NCBI GenBank assembly: GCA_900542565.1
Contig: UQOC01000001.1
Location: 1-64,000 of the forward strand
Direction of reading: 5' to 3'
Length of the DNA: 64,000 bases
From: an uncultured Eubacteriales bacterium
GTDB taxonomy: Bacteria > Bacillota > Clostridia > Peptostreptococcales > Anaerovoracaceae
The notes below the pieces were generated by a model. It made no database searches, was not told where the DNA came from, and was given only the letters and a program-made list of their open reading frames with translations. Both the position numbers and the translations under genes were made by a program. This document shows positions 1 to 8,184 of this stretch, one piece after another (position 1 is the first letter of the stretch; every line of letters begins with the position of its first letter).

Positions 1-2
1 GC

Positions 3-65
3 ATTTATGCGCCGTTCATCTTGACCGTTGACTGGCTCGGCTGGCTTTGCTATCTTTATCATTAA
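3..65 (+). CDS. 3' end of an unidentified truncated CDS
   Basis: An open frame enters from the left edge and ends at TAA 63-65, giving 20 residues that end in WLGWLCYLYH. It is hydrophobic, tryptophan-rich and more GC-rich than the following DNA. It would converge on the minus-strand gene ending at 62. It is too short to identify and could be chance. Confidence 0.22.
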   Translation: MYAPFILTVDWLGWLCYLYH

Positions 66-544
66 AATAGCGTCAATATATATCCGTCTATTATGGCGAT
101 TATCAGATACAAGATAAATCCTCGAATAAACGACTGTATATGTTTCTGCGGATTTTGATACAATTCTTTTTCAGGTATTTTTGTAAAGCGAATACGTTTC
201 GTATTCCTCCACCATAAAAGGTCAATGATTAGCAAATCAAATATATTCAGGCTTTGTCCAATTATATTTAGGCAAATGAAATTATGATAAAAGTTATTTT
301 CTCTAATAAACAATCCTAATATGAAAAATAGAGGCAGGAATAGCAGAAAATTCGATATAAATACTATTATTTTATTGCTTTCTTTAAAGCGTCCCTGATA
401 CTCTATAATTTCCTTTATTTGATTTTGCACCTTATCTGGATAAGATGAATAGCTTTTCAAATTTTTATCATCAGTGCCTGTTCCACCAAAACAAAGCAGA
501 AAAAAGATAATACATAAAATTATAGTTTCGATTGCTAAAATCAT
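62..544 (-). CDS. small multi-pass membrane protein
   Basis: This is a 160-residue protein of unknown function. Hydrophobic segments lie near residues 2-18, 57-82, 88-112 and 138-158, so four membrane passes are likely. A charged stretch lies between the first two. The start has a good ribosome site on the minus strand (AGGAG about 9 nt upstream). It follows the esterase gene by about 20 nt in the same direction, so the two are probably co-transcribed. Its base composition is AT-rich, unlike the core genes to the right, which fits an acquired segment. I do not recognise the family. Confidence 0.6.
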   Translation of the reverse strand: MILAIETIILCIIFFLLCFGGTGTDDKNLKSYSSYPDKVQNQIKEIIEYQGRFKESNKIIVFISNFLLFLPLFFILGLFIRENNFYHNFICLNIIGQSLNIFDLLIIDLLWWRNTKRIRFTKIPEKELYQNPQKHIQSFIRGFILYLIIAIIDGYILTLF

Positions 545-565
545 TTGCTAATGCTCCTATAATAC

Positions 566-1492
566 TTACAATTTAATATTTTTATTTTCACAAATTTTCT
601 GGCATATTTCTTTATGCGCTGATTTCCCTTCTGGAAAAAAAGATACCATCGGGTAGCAGTGACACATTCCCTTTCCCACATTTAATGTATAGGTTACATT
701 TTCCGCTTTACAAGCTTTTACGAAATTTTCAGCACAAGCATATAGCACTTCGTCGCTACCATACCAAAAATGAATATCTGGTAAGCCTTTAAAATTACCG
801 AGTGTACCTGATAGCATATAATCTGGAACACTTTCGCCATGTTGCATAAGTGTTCTTACATTTTCCATAAAAGCAACATCTACCATAATATCCTTTGCAT
901 TTAATTCTTTCATTTTATTCAGTTGCACATTGCTATCAGGACAGCACCCCGGTGAACACGCCACAATTCTATGCGGCATAGGCAAGGGGTGATCTAAAGT
1001 GTTGTTGTATAGGCAAACACCAATAGCTAAAGCTGCTCCAGACGAAAAACCGAGTAGCGTAATATTCTCTGCGCCATAAACCGCAACCATTTTTCGGTAA
1101 GTATCAAACACCATCTTATAAGTTTCTAAAATACTATTTCGAGTACAAAGAGGATAATAAGGAAACCATACATCCATATTACAGTCCGCCCCATATTCCC
1201 CGGCGCATTTTACGTCACCCCCATCTGGACCAATAATCATTCCGCCACCAAAGAAAAATAATATTGCTTTTTCTGTCCGTTGTTGGTGTTTCTGAATAGA
1301 CAGACAATGATACTTCCCATTCATTATAGGAATATCGTTATAAATATACTTGCGATTTTTCGGTATTTGAAAATTTCGATTTTTATTAAGATGTTCTGCT
1401 TTTATTATGAGTCTGTTCAATGGCAACTGAAACATTTTTTTGAATCCTAATACCCGTAATGCACTTTTAGCTATACTATATCGAATACTCAT
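566..1492 (-). CDS. alpha/beta hydrolase (esterase/lipase-like)
   Basis: This 308-residue protein has the alpha/beta hydrolase esterase layout. The oxyanion-hole segment is FFGGG (residues 80-84) where the HSL family usually has HGGG. The nucleophile elbow GFSSG is at 148-152 with Ser150. A late Asp (YGSDEV) and a His (GMCHCYP) can complete a triad. It probably hydrolyses a small ester; the substrate is unknown. There is no signal peptide. The ribosome site AAAGGAAG precedes ATG 1490-1492. It is the first gene of a two-gene AT-rich minus-strand unit, with a palindromic operator candidate in its promoter. Confidence 0.75.
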   Translation of the reverse strand: MSIRYSIAKSALRVLGFKKMFQLPLNRLIIKAEHLNKNRNFQIPKNRKYIYNDIPIMNGKYHCLSIQKHQQRTEKAILFFFGGGMIIGPDGGDVKCAGEYGADCNMDVWFPYYPLCTRNSILETYKMVFDTYRKMVAVYGAENITLLGFSSGAALAIGVCLYNNTLDHPLPMPHRIVACSPGCCPDSNVQLNKMKELNAKDIMVDVAFMENVRTLMQHGESVPDYMLSGTLGNFKGLPDIHFWYGSDEVLYACAENFVKACKAENVTYTLNVGKGMCHCYPMVSFFPEGKSAHKEICQKICENKNIKL

Positions 1493-1518
1493 AATACGAC
1501 TTCCTTTCTATTTATCAA

Positions 1519-1547
1519 ATGATTAGTGAAAACTAATTCACTTGTAA
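1519..1547 (-). promoter_or_regulatory. promoter with palindromic operator for the esterase unit
   Basis: On the minus strand, TTACAA (1547-1542) and AATCAT (1524-1519) are 17 nt apart. The spacer holds the inverted repeat AGTGAA-N6-TTCACT, overlapping a second one, ATTAGT-GAAA-ACTAAT. A dyad inside the spacer is typical of repressors of the TetR or MarR type. No regulator gene lies next to it in the window. Confidence 0.4.
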
Positions 1548-1574
1548 CACCTTTTCTGATTGTTGAATAGTCTA

Positions 1575-1934
1575 TTACTTCTTCTCCATTTGCTCTATCA
1601 GCTTCTTCGCCAACTTCTGAAACAAGTCGGAGGTTTCCTCGTCCATCGGTGCAAGCTGTCCGATTTGTCCGGCAATCATTGCTGTTACATCATCAACAGA
1701 AATCGGTTTTTGTTTCTGCTCCGCCAGTGCGTCCCGCATGGTCTGAAACATGGCGGCGGTTACAGCTTCCCCCGGCTGTTCTCCGTTTTCCATGTCTTTC
1801 TTAATATCCCGCAGGATAGCAAGGAACAAGCTCTTGATTTTCTCAATCTCCGCTTCATGCTCCCCCATCTTCTGTGCGTTCAATAGCTGTAAATCCTGTC
1901 TTGCTTCTGTTCTGTGTTCCGGGTGTTCTTTCAT
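1575..1934 (-). CDS. probable 5'-truncated mobile-element protein fragment
   Basis: The frame gives 119 charged, largely helical residues (for example KLAKKLIEQMEKK at the end). The ATG at 1934 has no ribosome site. Only 13 nt further upstream lies a terminator hairpin that belongs to the next chromosomal gene. I therefore read this as the C-terminal part of a longer protein left at the edge of an inserted segment. The style resembles accessory proteins of Firmicute conjugative or mobilizable elements, but I cannot name the family. Its composition is GC-richer than the esterase gene beside it. Confidence 0.45.
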   Translation of the reverse strand: MKEHPEHRTEARQDLQLLNAQKMGEHEAEIEKIKSLFLAILRDIKKDMENGEQPGEAVTAAMFQTMRDALAEQKQKPISVDDVTAMIAGQIGQLAPMDEETSDLFQKLAKKLIEQMEKK

Positions 1935-1947
1935 CAGGTCGGATAAG

Positions 1948-2014
1948 AACCCCCTCCGAGGCGTGCCATCGGAGGGGGTTATCTGCAGGTCATCTGCTTT
2001 ATTTGAGCAGATGA
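1948..2014 (-). terminator. tandem hairpin terminator of the M20C-like gene
   Basis: Two hairpins follow the stop at 2019 on the minus strand. One has a 9-bp stem (1990-1998 with 2006-2014). The other is a strong 12-bp perfect stem (1948-1959 with 1969-1980) built on CCCCCTCC, followed by TTCTT on the minus strand. Confidence 0.7.
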
Positions 2015-2018
2015 TCTG

Positions 2019-3452
2019 TTATTCAGCAGTTTCGAGAGTTCTCATATATGTTATGACAGCGCCGGCAAAGTTGTCGGTTGTCCGTTCTGTAACGCCTGCG
2101 GCCATGATTTCAATATTGGAGTTTTTCTCGTAGATTATGCCGCACGGAGTCACTTCGGCCATATTTACGCTTTCAAGATCTGTGCTGTGATATTGGTCGT
2201 ATGATTCACGGAAAGCCACTTCAAAAGGCTGACTGGACTCGTCTATTTCAAAAGGCGCATATTGAGAAACCTGTTCAAAGGTTATGTTTGAAAGACCTGA
2301 TGTAGTCTGATATATTTCTGCCATTTCTGACAGGAGAGCTTCGTCCCAGCTTGAAGCTGACACTTCCAGGACCAGCTGGCTGCCGTCTAAATTGATATAG
2401 CCCATGTTGACTATTGATGCTACATTGCCGTTGTCATCTTTATAATGTACGCCGCAAGGAGAAGTGTACATAAGGCTCACAAGGCTCTCAGCATCCTGTG
2501 AACTCAGCACTCTCGAAGGCATTTGGGCAGGTTCTACAGTATATTGGACTCCAGGATATTTATCCTGATACTCACTGTAAAAATCCTCCATTTCGCTTTC
2601 CATCCTGTTCTCAAAGCGGGTGAGGGAGCTTTCGTTTACAACTATGGTAACAGATGCAGATGCAGGGAGCATGTCTGCGTCTGTGCCGCCTGTAAATGAG
2701 GCCACCTCAAACAGGGTGGAATGGGACTTAAAGTATGCCAGCAGATCGCCTAAGATCTTGATAGGGTTTGGATCGCTGGCTGATAGGCTTGAAAAGCTCT
2801 GGGCAGGCAGTCCGGAAATGGTGATGGTATAAGCGTTGTCATATGCAGGAGATGTATACTGCACATCTTTCGTAAGGAGGAACTCCTCATATCCTCCTGT
2901 AACAGTGGCGATCCTTGAAGATGTGCAGTTGCCCAGGTAGATCACCTGGCATCCATCAGGAAAATATTCTGATGACAGGGCAGAAGCCGGGTCAAGGCTG
3001 CCTTCTTCTCTTGATATGAATATAACTTTATATTCTCCATGGGGTTCATCGTTCTTGGCGGCAGTAAAGGCTGATACGATGCTGTTTTCGTAATTACCCA
3101 TACATGTATGATCATATTCGGTGACAAGGACCACAGGCGCTTTATCTTCATATCCATCAGATGCAGGCAAGGAGTAGATAACATTGTTATGGTCATCTAT
3201 CTTGCTTTTGATACCTTTGTTTTCTGCCCAGTTGTTAAGGTATTCTGCGACGCTTTCCTGGTCCGTCATTGATGCGTATGAATCCCTCAGATCTGTCCTG
3301 TATGCTGCTACACGGCTTTCGACGACTTCTGTCAGTGTAGGCGGCTGGTTATCGTTCCGTGAACTGATAAAATAGATTATCCCTCCGGCTATGGCTGCGA
3401 CAGCGATTATCGCCGCTGTTATCATAATGATCATCTTTGTTTTCTTGTTCAT
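2019..3452 (-). CDS. membrane-anchored M20C (PepD-like) protein with lost metal ligands
   Basis: This is a 477-residue protein with one N-terminal membrane segment (residues 7-30) and a large outside domain. The domain follows the order of blocks in aminoacyl-histidine dipeptidase PepD (family M20C). Where PepD has the HxD metal site the protein has TEYDHTC, so the His is Glu. The ADN block reads YEN. The EE pair is kept (REEGS). The LDSE block reads LGNC, losing the Asp, and the last ligand His is Arg or Thr (ERTTD). The dinuclear zinc site is therefore largely gone. It is probably an exported binding or regulatory pseudoenzyme, not an active peptidase. The fold call is from block order and was not aligned by computer. 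Confidence 0.6.
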   Translation of the reverse strand: MNKKTKMIIMITAAIIAVAAIAGGIIYFISSRNDNQPPTLTEVVESRVAAYRTDLRDSYASMTDQESVAEYLNNWAENKGIKSKIDDHNNVIYSLPASDGYEDKAPVVLVTEYDHTCMGNYENSIVSAFTAAKNDEPHGEYKVIFISREEGSLDPASALSSEYFPDGCQVIYLGNCTSSRIATVTGGYEEFLLTKDVQYTSPAYDNAYTITISGLPAQSFSSLSASDPNPIKILGDLLAYFKSHSTLFEVASFTGGTDADMLPASASVTIVVNESSLTRFENRMESEMEDFYSEYQDKYPGVQYTVEPAQMPSRVLSSQDAESLVSLMYTSPCGVHYKDDNGNVASIVNMGYINLDGSQLVLEVSASSWDEALLSEMAEIYQTTSGLSNITFEQVSQYAPFEIDESSQPFEVAFRESYDQYHSTDLESVNMAEVTPCGIIYEKNSNIEIMAAGVTERTTDNFAGAVITYMRTLETAE

Positions 3453-3601
3453 GTTAATCCTCAGTTTTAATCAAATATAGTATTTAATATTTTTCTCAAA
3501 AAATCTATAATATAATATCATAAAAAATCGTTCCGTGGGATGATTTCATAAAAAATTCACAAAATTGTAAGAATGGCATGGCCGGAAGGGAGTATGAGAC
3601 A

Positions 3602-4156
3602 ATGAAAGAAAACCCTATAATAGGAAGCAATTTATATCTCAGGAAAAGCTGCTTTGACGATTGCCTGTATTTTGCCGTGTGGGAAGCAAGGCCTGAGGTA
3701 AGCAGGTTCTTTACCATAGATGACGGCAGGGATTATCAGCAGACGGTGCGGGAATACATAGAAAGAGAAAAAGACGCCTGTGCCGTCCAGTGGACCATAT
3801 GTGCCATTGCTGATGACAGGCCGGTAGGACGGATCTATGTGAGCAGTATCAACAAACATTATGATTCCCTTGACATAACGAGGATATATATTGCCGATAC
3901 CAATGACCGGGGCAGAGGTTACGGCAGGGAAGCCCTGGAACTCATACTCAAATGGGCGTTTGACGAAATGGATATGGAAAGAGTCACGCTGGATCATTTT
4001 GCCGACAACCGTATCGCTGCGTCCCTGTACGAAAAGACCGGATTCAGGAGGGAAGGCATCATGCGCTGCGGAGGCAAGAAAAACGGCAGATATGTTGACC
4101 TTTGGCTGATGTCAATGCTGCGGGAAGAATTCCATGAGAGACAGACGGTAAAATAA
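3602..4156 (+). CDS. GNAT family N-acetyltransferase (RimJ/RimL-like)
   Basis: This 184-residue acetyl-CoA dependent N-acetyltransferase has the cofactor loop DRGRGYGREAL followed by the NxxAxxLYEKTGF-type block (NRIAASLYEKTGF), typical of the RimJ/RimL branch. The substrate is unknown. An ATG at 3578 is also in frame, but the ribosome site GGAAGGGAG (3584-3592) lies downstream of it and 9 nt before ATG 3602, so I chose 3602. It is divergent from the preceding gene. Confidence 0.85.
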   Translation: MKENPIIGSNLYLRKSCFDDCLYFAVWEARPEVSRFFTIDDGRDYQQTVREYIEREKDACAVQWTICAIADDRPVGRIYVSSINKHYDSLDITRIYIADTNDRGRGYGREALELILKWAFDEMDMERVTLDHFADNRIAASLYEKTGFRREGIMRCGGKKNGRYVDLWLMSMLREEFHERQTVK

Positions 4157-4180
4157 TTTCCGGACATGGCAAATTACTTC

Positions 4181-4235
4181 TTGACACATGGCTTAATTAG
4201 TGGTAGATTCTTTATGCAACCACAATATATAGTGT
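4181..4235 (+). promoter_or_regulatory. nrdD promoter with two NrdR boxes
   Basis: TTGACA (4181-4186) and TAGATT (4204-4209) are 17 nt apart. CCACAATATATAGTGT at 4220-4235 is nearly the NrdR consensus ACACTATATATAGTGT. A weaker copy (4188-4203, ending TTAGTGG) overlaps the -10, and the two centres are 32 bp apart, three helical turns, the usual NrdR spacing. Confidence 0.8.
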
Positions 4236-4277
4236 TTATTGCCTTGATATTATAAATGCAGAAGGTAGGGGAACTTT

Positions 4278-6623
4278 ATGGACAGTATTAAGAAGATCGT
4301 CAAGAGAGATGGGCGCATGGTCGATTTTGATGTGAACAAGATCGCTCAGGCAATTTTTAAAGCAGCTCAGGTACTGGGGGGCAAAGACGAAGAAATGGCC
4401 ATGTACCTGGCAAAACAAACGGAATTATATCTGCTGGAGGTGTGCCACAACCAGGTCCCTACCGTAGAGCAGATACAGGATGCGGTTGAAAAGATCCTGA
4501 TAGAGAACGGACATGCCCGCACAGCCAAAGAATACATCCTTTACAGAGCGGAGAGGACAAGGGTCCGCGACATGAACACCAAGCTCATGAAGATATATGA
4601 GGACCTTACTTTCAAAGAAGCAAAGGAAAATGAGATCAAGCGTGAAAACGCCAACATAGACGGCAATACCGCCATGGGGACAATGCTCAAGTATGGTTCC
4701 GAGGGAGCAAAAGAGTTCTACAAGATGTATGTCATCGACCCTAAACATGTAAAAGCCCATGAAGAAGGGGACATACATATCCATGACATGGATTTCTATA
4801 CACTGACGATGACATGCTGCCAGATAGACCTGGTAAAGCTGCTCAAAGGCGGATTTTCTACGGGTCACGGTCATCTGAGAGAGCCTAATGATATAGAAAG
4901 CTATGCCGCTCTTGCATGTATCGCTATACAATCCAATCAGAACGACCAGCATGGCGGACAGTCAGTGCCTAATTTTGATTACGGCATGGCTCCGGGAGTC
5001 AAAAAGACTTACAAGAAACTGTATATCTCAAATCTGGGCAAGATGCTGGACTTTCTGGAAGATGTGGATGATGGCGAGGACAGGATGAAAGCCATCGAAA
5101 AGCAGATAGAGGATGAACATGGCGTATATCCTTGCATGGCATGGGACAACAACTACAAGGAACTGGAACTTGAAGAACTGAAAAAGATCGTTTCTGAGGA
5201 CGAAGCCAAAAAGATGCAGGACCGTGCCACCAGATTTGCTGACAAGGAGATCAGGCGCAAGACATACCAGGCTATGGAAGCCTTTATCCATAACCTCAAT
5301 ACCATGCACTCAAGAGCAGGTGCTCAGGTACCGTTCAGCTCCATAAACTATGGTACAGATACGAGCCCTGAGGGAAGGCTTGTCATGGAATCTGTCATGC
5401 TGGCTACGGAAGCCGGGCTGGGCAACGGAGAGACTCCGATCTTCCCTATACAGATATTCAAAGTAAAGGAAGGCGTCAGCTACAATCCGGGAGATCCTAA
5501 CTATGACCTGTTCAAGCTGGCCTGCCGCGTATCTGCAAAGAGGCTTTTCCCTAATTTCTCATTCCTGGATGCGCCGTTCAACAAAAAATATCTGGTAGAA
5601 GGAGATCCTAATACCGAATGCGCATACATGGGCTGCAGGACAAGGGTAATAGGCAATACCTATGATCCGACAAGGGAGATCGTTACCGGCAGAGGAAACC
5701 TGAGCTTTACATCCATAAACCTGCCGAGACTGGCCATAAAGGCAAAGGGAGACCTGGACATCTTTTTTGAGGGGCTGGACAGGATGATAGATCTGGCCTG
5801 CGACCAGCTTTATGACAGGTTCAAGATCCAGTCTCAGAAAAAAGTAAGGAATTTCCCGTTCCTGATGGGACAGGGCATTTGGCTGGACTCTGACAAACTG
5901 GGCCCGGACGATACGGTAGGCGAAGTCATCAAGCACGGGACCCTCACCGTAGGATTCATAGGCCTCGCAGAGTGCCTCAAAGCACTTACAGGCAAGCACC
6001 ACGGCGAATCCAAGGAATCTCAGGTACTGGGACTTGAGATAATCGGGTATATGCGCAAGAGGATGGATGAGATGTCCAGAAAGACAGGCCTTAACTGGTC
6101 GCTCATCGCAACTCCTGCCGAAGGACTTTCCGGAAGGTTTGTCAGGATAGATAAGGAAAAATACGGAGTGATCGAAGGAGTCACTGACAGGGAATACTAT
6201 ACCAACAGCTTCCATGTGCCTGTATATTACGATATCAACGCCTTCGACAAGATAAGGATAGAAGCCCCATACCATGAGCTTACCAACGGTGGACACATAT
6301 CATATATAGAACTGGATGGAGATCCTCTCAAAAACCTTGACGCATTTGAAAAGGTAGTAAGGTTCATGAAAGAATCGGGCATAGGCTACGGTTCCATAAA
6401 TCATCCGGTGGACAGAGACCCATGCTGTGGCTATACCGGGATAATCGACAACGAATGTCCTCTGTGCCACAGAAAAGAAGATGACGGCGATGTGGGATTT
6501 GAAAGGATACGCCGCATTACCGGCTATCTGGTAGGCACAATGGATCACTGGAACAGTGCAAAAGCTGCCGAAGAAAAGGACAGGGTAAAACACGATGTGT
6601 CAACAGGATTTGAAAAAATATGA
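4278..6623 (+). CDS. nrdD: anaerobic (class III) ribonucleoside-triphosphate reductase
   Basis: This 781-residue glycyl-radical enzyme reduces ribonucleoside triphosphates to dNTPs without oxygen. The N-terminal ATP-cone (about residues 1-95, KRDGRMVDFDVNKI) is the allosteric activity site. The central barrel carries the MTCC and CCQID region. The C-terminus has the four-Cys zinc site (CCGYTG...CPLC) and the glycyl-radical loop RITGYLVG with Gly749. It acts with the activase NrdG, whose gene overlaps its end. NrdR sites upstream indicate dNTP-responsive repression. Length is normal. Confidence 0.97.
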   Translation: MDSIKKIVKRDGRMVDFDVNKIAQAIFKAAQVLGGKDEEMAMYLAKQTELYLLEVCHNQVPTVEQIQDAVEKILIENGHARTAKEYILYRAERTRVRDMNTKLMKIYEDLTFKEAKENEIKRENANIDGNTAMGTMLKYGSEGAKEFYKMYVIDPKHVKAHEEGDIHIHDMDFYTLTMTCCQIDLVKLLKGGFSTGHGHLREPNDIESYAALACIAIQSNQNDQHGGQSVPNFDYGMAPGVKKTYKKLYISNLGKMLDFLEDVDDGEDRMKAIEKQIEDEHGVYPCMAWDNNYKELELEELKKIVSEDEAKKMQDRATRFADKEIRRKTYQAMEAFIHNLNTMHSRAGAQVPFSSINYGTDTSPEGRLVMESVMLATEAGLGNGETPIFPIQIFKVKEGVSYNPGDPNYDLFKLACRVSAKRLFPNFSFLDAPFNKKYLVEGDPNTECAYMGCRTRVIGNTYDPTREIVTGRGNLSFTSINLPRLAIKAKGDLDIFFEGLDRMIDLACDQLYDRFKIQSQKKVRNFPFLMGQGIWLDSDKLGPDDTVGEVIKHGTLTVGFIGLAECLKALTGKHHGESKESQVLGLEIIGYMRKRMDEMSRKTGLNWSLIATPAEGLSGRFVRIDKEKYGVIEGVTDREYYTNSFHVPVYYDINAFDKIRIEAPYHELTNGGHISYIELDGDPLKNLDAFEKVVRFMKESGIGYGSINHPVDRDPCCGYTGIIDNECPLCHRKEDDGDVGFERIRRITGYLVGTMDHWNSAKAAEEKDRVKHDVSTGFEKI

Positions 6624-7125
6624 TTCCATAAGGATCGCCGGGATCGTCCGCGAGTCAATCGTAGACGGCCCCGGCCTTCGCTTTGCTGTTTTCTGTCAGG
6701 GCTGCCCCCACGGATGTCCGGGCTGTCATAATCAGGAGACCCATGATTTTAACGGAGGGTACGACTGCGATATCTCAAAGATCGTAGATGCTGTAGACAA
6801 AGACCCTCTTCTTGACGGAGTAACATTCAGCGGCGGAGAACCTTTCTGCCAGCCGGGAGCATTTTCCGCTCTGGCGGAGGAAATAAAAAAAAGAGGGCTC
6901 AATATCATGGCTTACAGCGGGTATACTTATGAAGAGCTGACTGCCATGAAAGATCCGGAAGTGGATAAACTCCTTTCGATGGTCGACTGGCTGGTGGACG
7001 GCAGATTTATCCAGGACCAAAGGGATCTGACGCTGCTGTTCAGGGGCAGCGCCAACCAGAGGGTGATCGACATGGAGCAGACAAGACAGACAGGACAAGT
7101 GGTACTGGATCAAAAATATGTCTGA
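6595..7125 (+). CDS. nrdG: anaerobic ribonucleotide reductase activating protein
   Basis: This 176-residue radical SAM enzyme uses S-adenosylmethionine and a 4Fe-4S cluster to place the glycyl radical on NrdD. The cluster motif is CPHGCPGC (Cys37, Cys41, Cys44), followed by the FSGGEPF glycine-rich SAM motif. The start at 6595 lies 29 nt inside nrdD, which implies translational coupling. AAGGA about 15 nt upstream is a modest ribosome site. Confidence 0.95.
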   Translation: MCQQDLKKYDSIRIAGIVRESIVDGPGLRFAVFCQGCPHGCPGCHNQETHDFNGGYDCDISKIVDAVDKDPLLDGVTFSGGEPFCQPGAFSALAEEIKKRGLNIMAYSGYTYEELTAMKDPEVDKLLSMVDWLVDGRFIQDQRDLTLLFRGSANQRVIDMEQTRQTGQVVLDQKYV

Positions 7126-7141
7126 TTTAGATAAAAAATGC

Positions 7142-7170
7142 TTGAATCGATAAGCTCCGTATGATATAAT
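7142..7170 (+). promoter_or_regulatory. rpmB promoter
   Basis: TTGAAT (7142-7147) and TATAAT (7165-7170) are separated by 17 nt. The implied leader to the L28 start is about 70 nt. Confidence 0.7.
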
Positions 7171-7245
7171 GACATTCGTTCGAGTTTGAGCAGAAGTAAG
7201 ATCATATGCTTGATAAGCTTAAAATACCAAGAGGAGGTGCGGTAG

Positions 7246-7440
7246 ATGTCAAGAAAGTGCGAGATCTGCGGTAAGGGACAGGTATCGGGAAATGCTGTAT
7301 CCCATTCCAACAGACACACAAAGAGAAAATGGAACGCTAATATCCAGACTGTAAGGATAGCTGACGAAAAAGGCACAGTGAGAAGAGCCAATGTTTGCAC
7401 AAAATGTCTTAAATCAAACAAAGTGAACCGTGCCATCTAA
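7246..7440 (+). CDS. rpmB: 50S ribosomal protein L28
   Basis: This is a 64-residue large-subunit protein. It begins MSRKCEICGKG and carries CxxC pairs CEIC and CTKC, so it is the zinc-binding form of L28. AGGAGG precedes the start. It sits before an Asp23-family gene and recG, the usual Firmicute order, but is closed off by its own terminator. Confidence 0.97.
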   Translation: MSRKCEICGKGQVSGNAVSHSNRHTKRKWNANIQTVRIADEKGTVRRANVCTKCLKSNKVNRAI

Positions 7441-7468
7441 ATTTGTCATATATGAGATATAGCGAGAG

Positions 7469-7494
7469 GAGACTGATTTTCGGTCTCTTTTTTA
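7469..7494 (+). terminator. rpmB terminator
   Basis: The stem GAGAC/GTCTC (7469-7473 with 7483-7487) is followed by six T residues. Confidence 0.75.
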
Positions 7495-7508
7495 TTTCCC
7501 CGGATCAT

Positions 7509-7691
7509 TTATTTTTTCAGGAGAGTAAAACCGCATATTATCAGCAAGATCCCCAGGAGGATTATCCATACTTTTGGCGGCAGAAAAAATGCGCAGATGG
7601 TGACTATGCCAAGGACCAGCAGCACAAAACCTATGTCTTTGGTCTCTTTATACATATTAAAGCATTTCTTTTTGCGAAAATTATTGTTCAT
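7509..7691 (-). CDS. small two-pass membrane protein
   Basis: This is a 60-residue protein with a basic N-terminus (FRKKK) and two hydrophobic segments (about 21-37 and 41-57). The frame stays open further upstream, but the ATG at 7691 has AGGGGG 7 nt before it on the minus strand, so I chose this start. Its function is unknown. It is convergent with rpmB and lies in the space between rpmB and the Asp23-family gene. Confidence 0.6.
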   Translation of the reverse strand: MNNNFRKKKCFNMYKETKDIGFVLLVLGIVTICAFFLPPKVWIILLGILLIICGFTLLKK

Positions 7692-7776
7692 ACGCGCCCC
7701 CTGAGTTATATTATGAAAACCCATAGGAAAATGTGAAAAGATATGATAAAATACCATAAGGAGAAAGGGGGCAGCC

Positions 7777-8184
7777 ATGACACTCACCAAGACCACTGCG
7801 CTGGGCGACATAACAGTAAACGACAGCGGGATAGCAAAAGCGATAATAAGATCAGCACAGACAGCCAGAAATAAAGTGTTTTTATCAAACCAGCAGGGCA
7901 GGTTGCTGGGAAGTCATTCCAGAGTAAGTTCCGGGGACATGCTGGACAATTACATAATTGAGGAAAAAGACGAAAAGTATCGTATCACCTTTTATGTCGT
8001 CCTTTCCTTCGGAACCAGCATAAAAAATGTAACGCAGACCGTACTGGACGCTCTGGAAAAGGAGATGAGCGCCATGTTCCCTGAATACGGCGGTGAACTT
8101 ATAATGAAGATAGTGGGCATAAAGTCAAAAAACATAGCCCCCAGAGACATCGAGGTTAAGAGAGAATATGGACCTGCAAGATAA
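7777..8184 (+). CDS. Asp23/Gls24 family envelope stress response protein
   Basis: This 135-residue member of the Asp23/Gls24 (DUF322, B. subtilis YloU) family opens with the typical GDITVNDSGIAKAI. These small cytoplasmic proteins are linked to envelope stress, and some are tethered to the membrane; their biochemical role is unclear. The start has GGGGG close upstream. In B. subtilis yloU is followed by the fatty acid kinase gene (fakA/yloV) and later recG. Here recG overlaps this gene directly by 17 nt and fakA is missing. Confidence 0.85.
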   Translation: MTLTKTTALGDITVNDSGIAKAIIRSAQTARNKVFLSNQQGRLLGSHSRVSSGDMLDNYIIEEKDEKYRITFYVVLSFGTSIKNVTQTVLDALEKEMSAMFPEYGGELIMKIVGIKSKNIAPRDIEVKREYGPAR

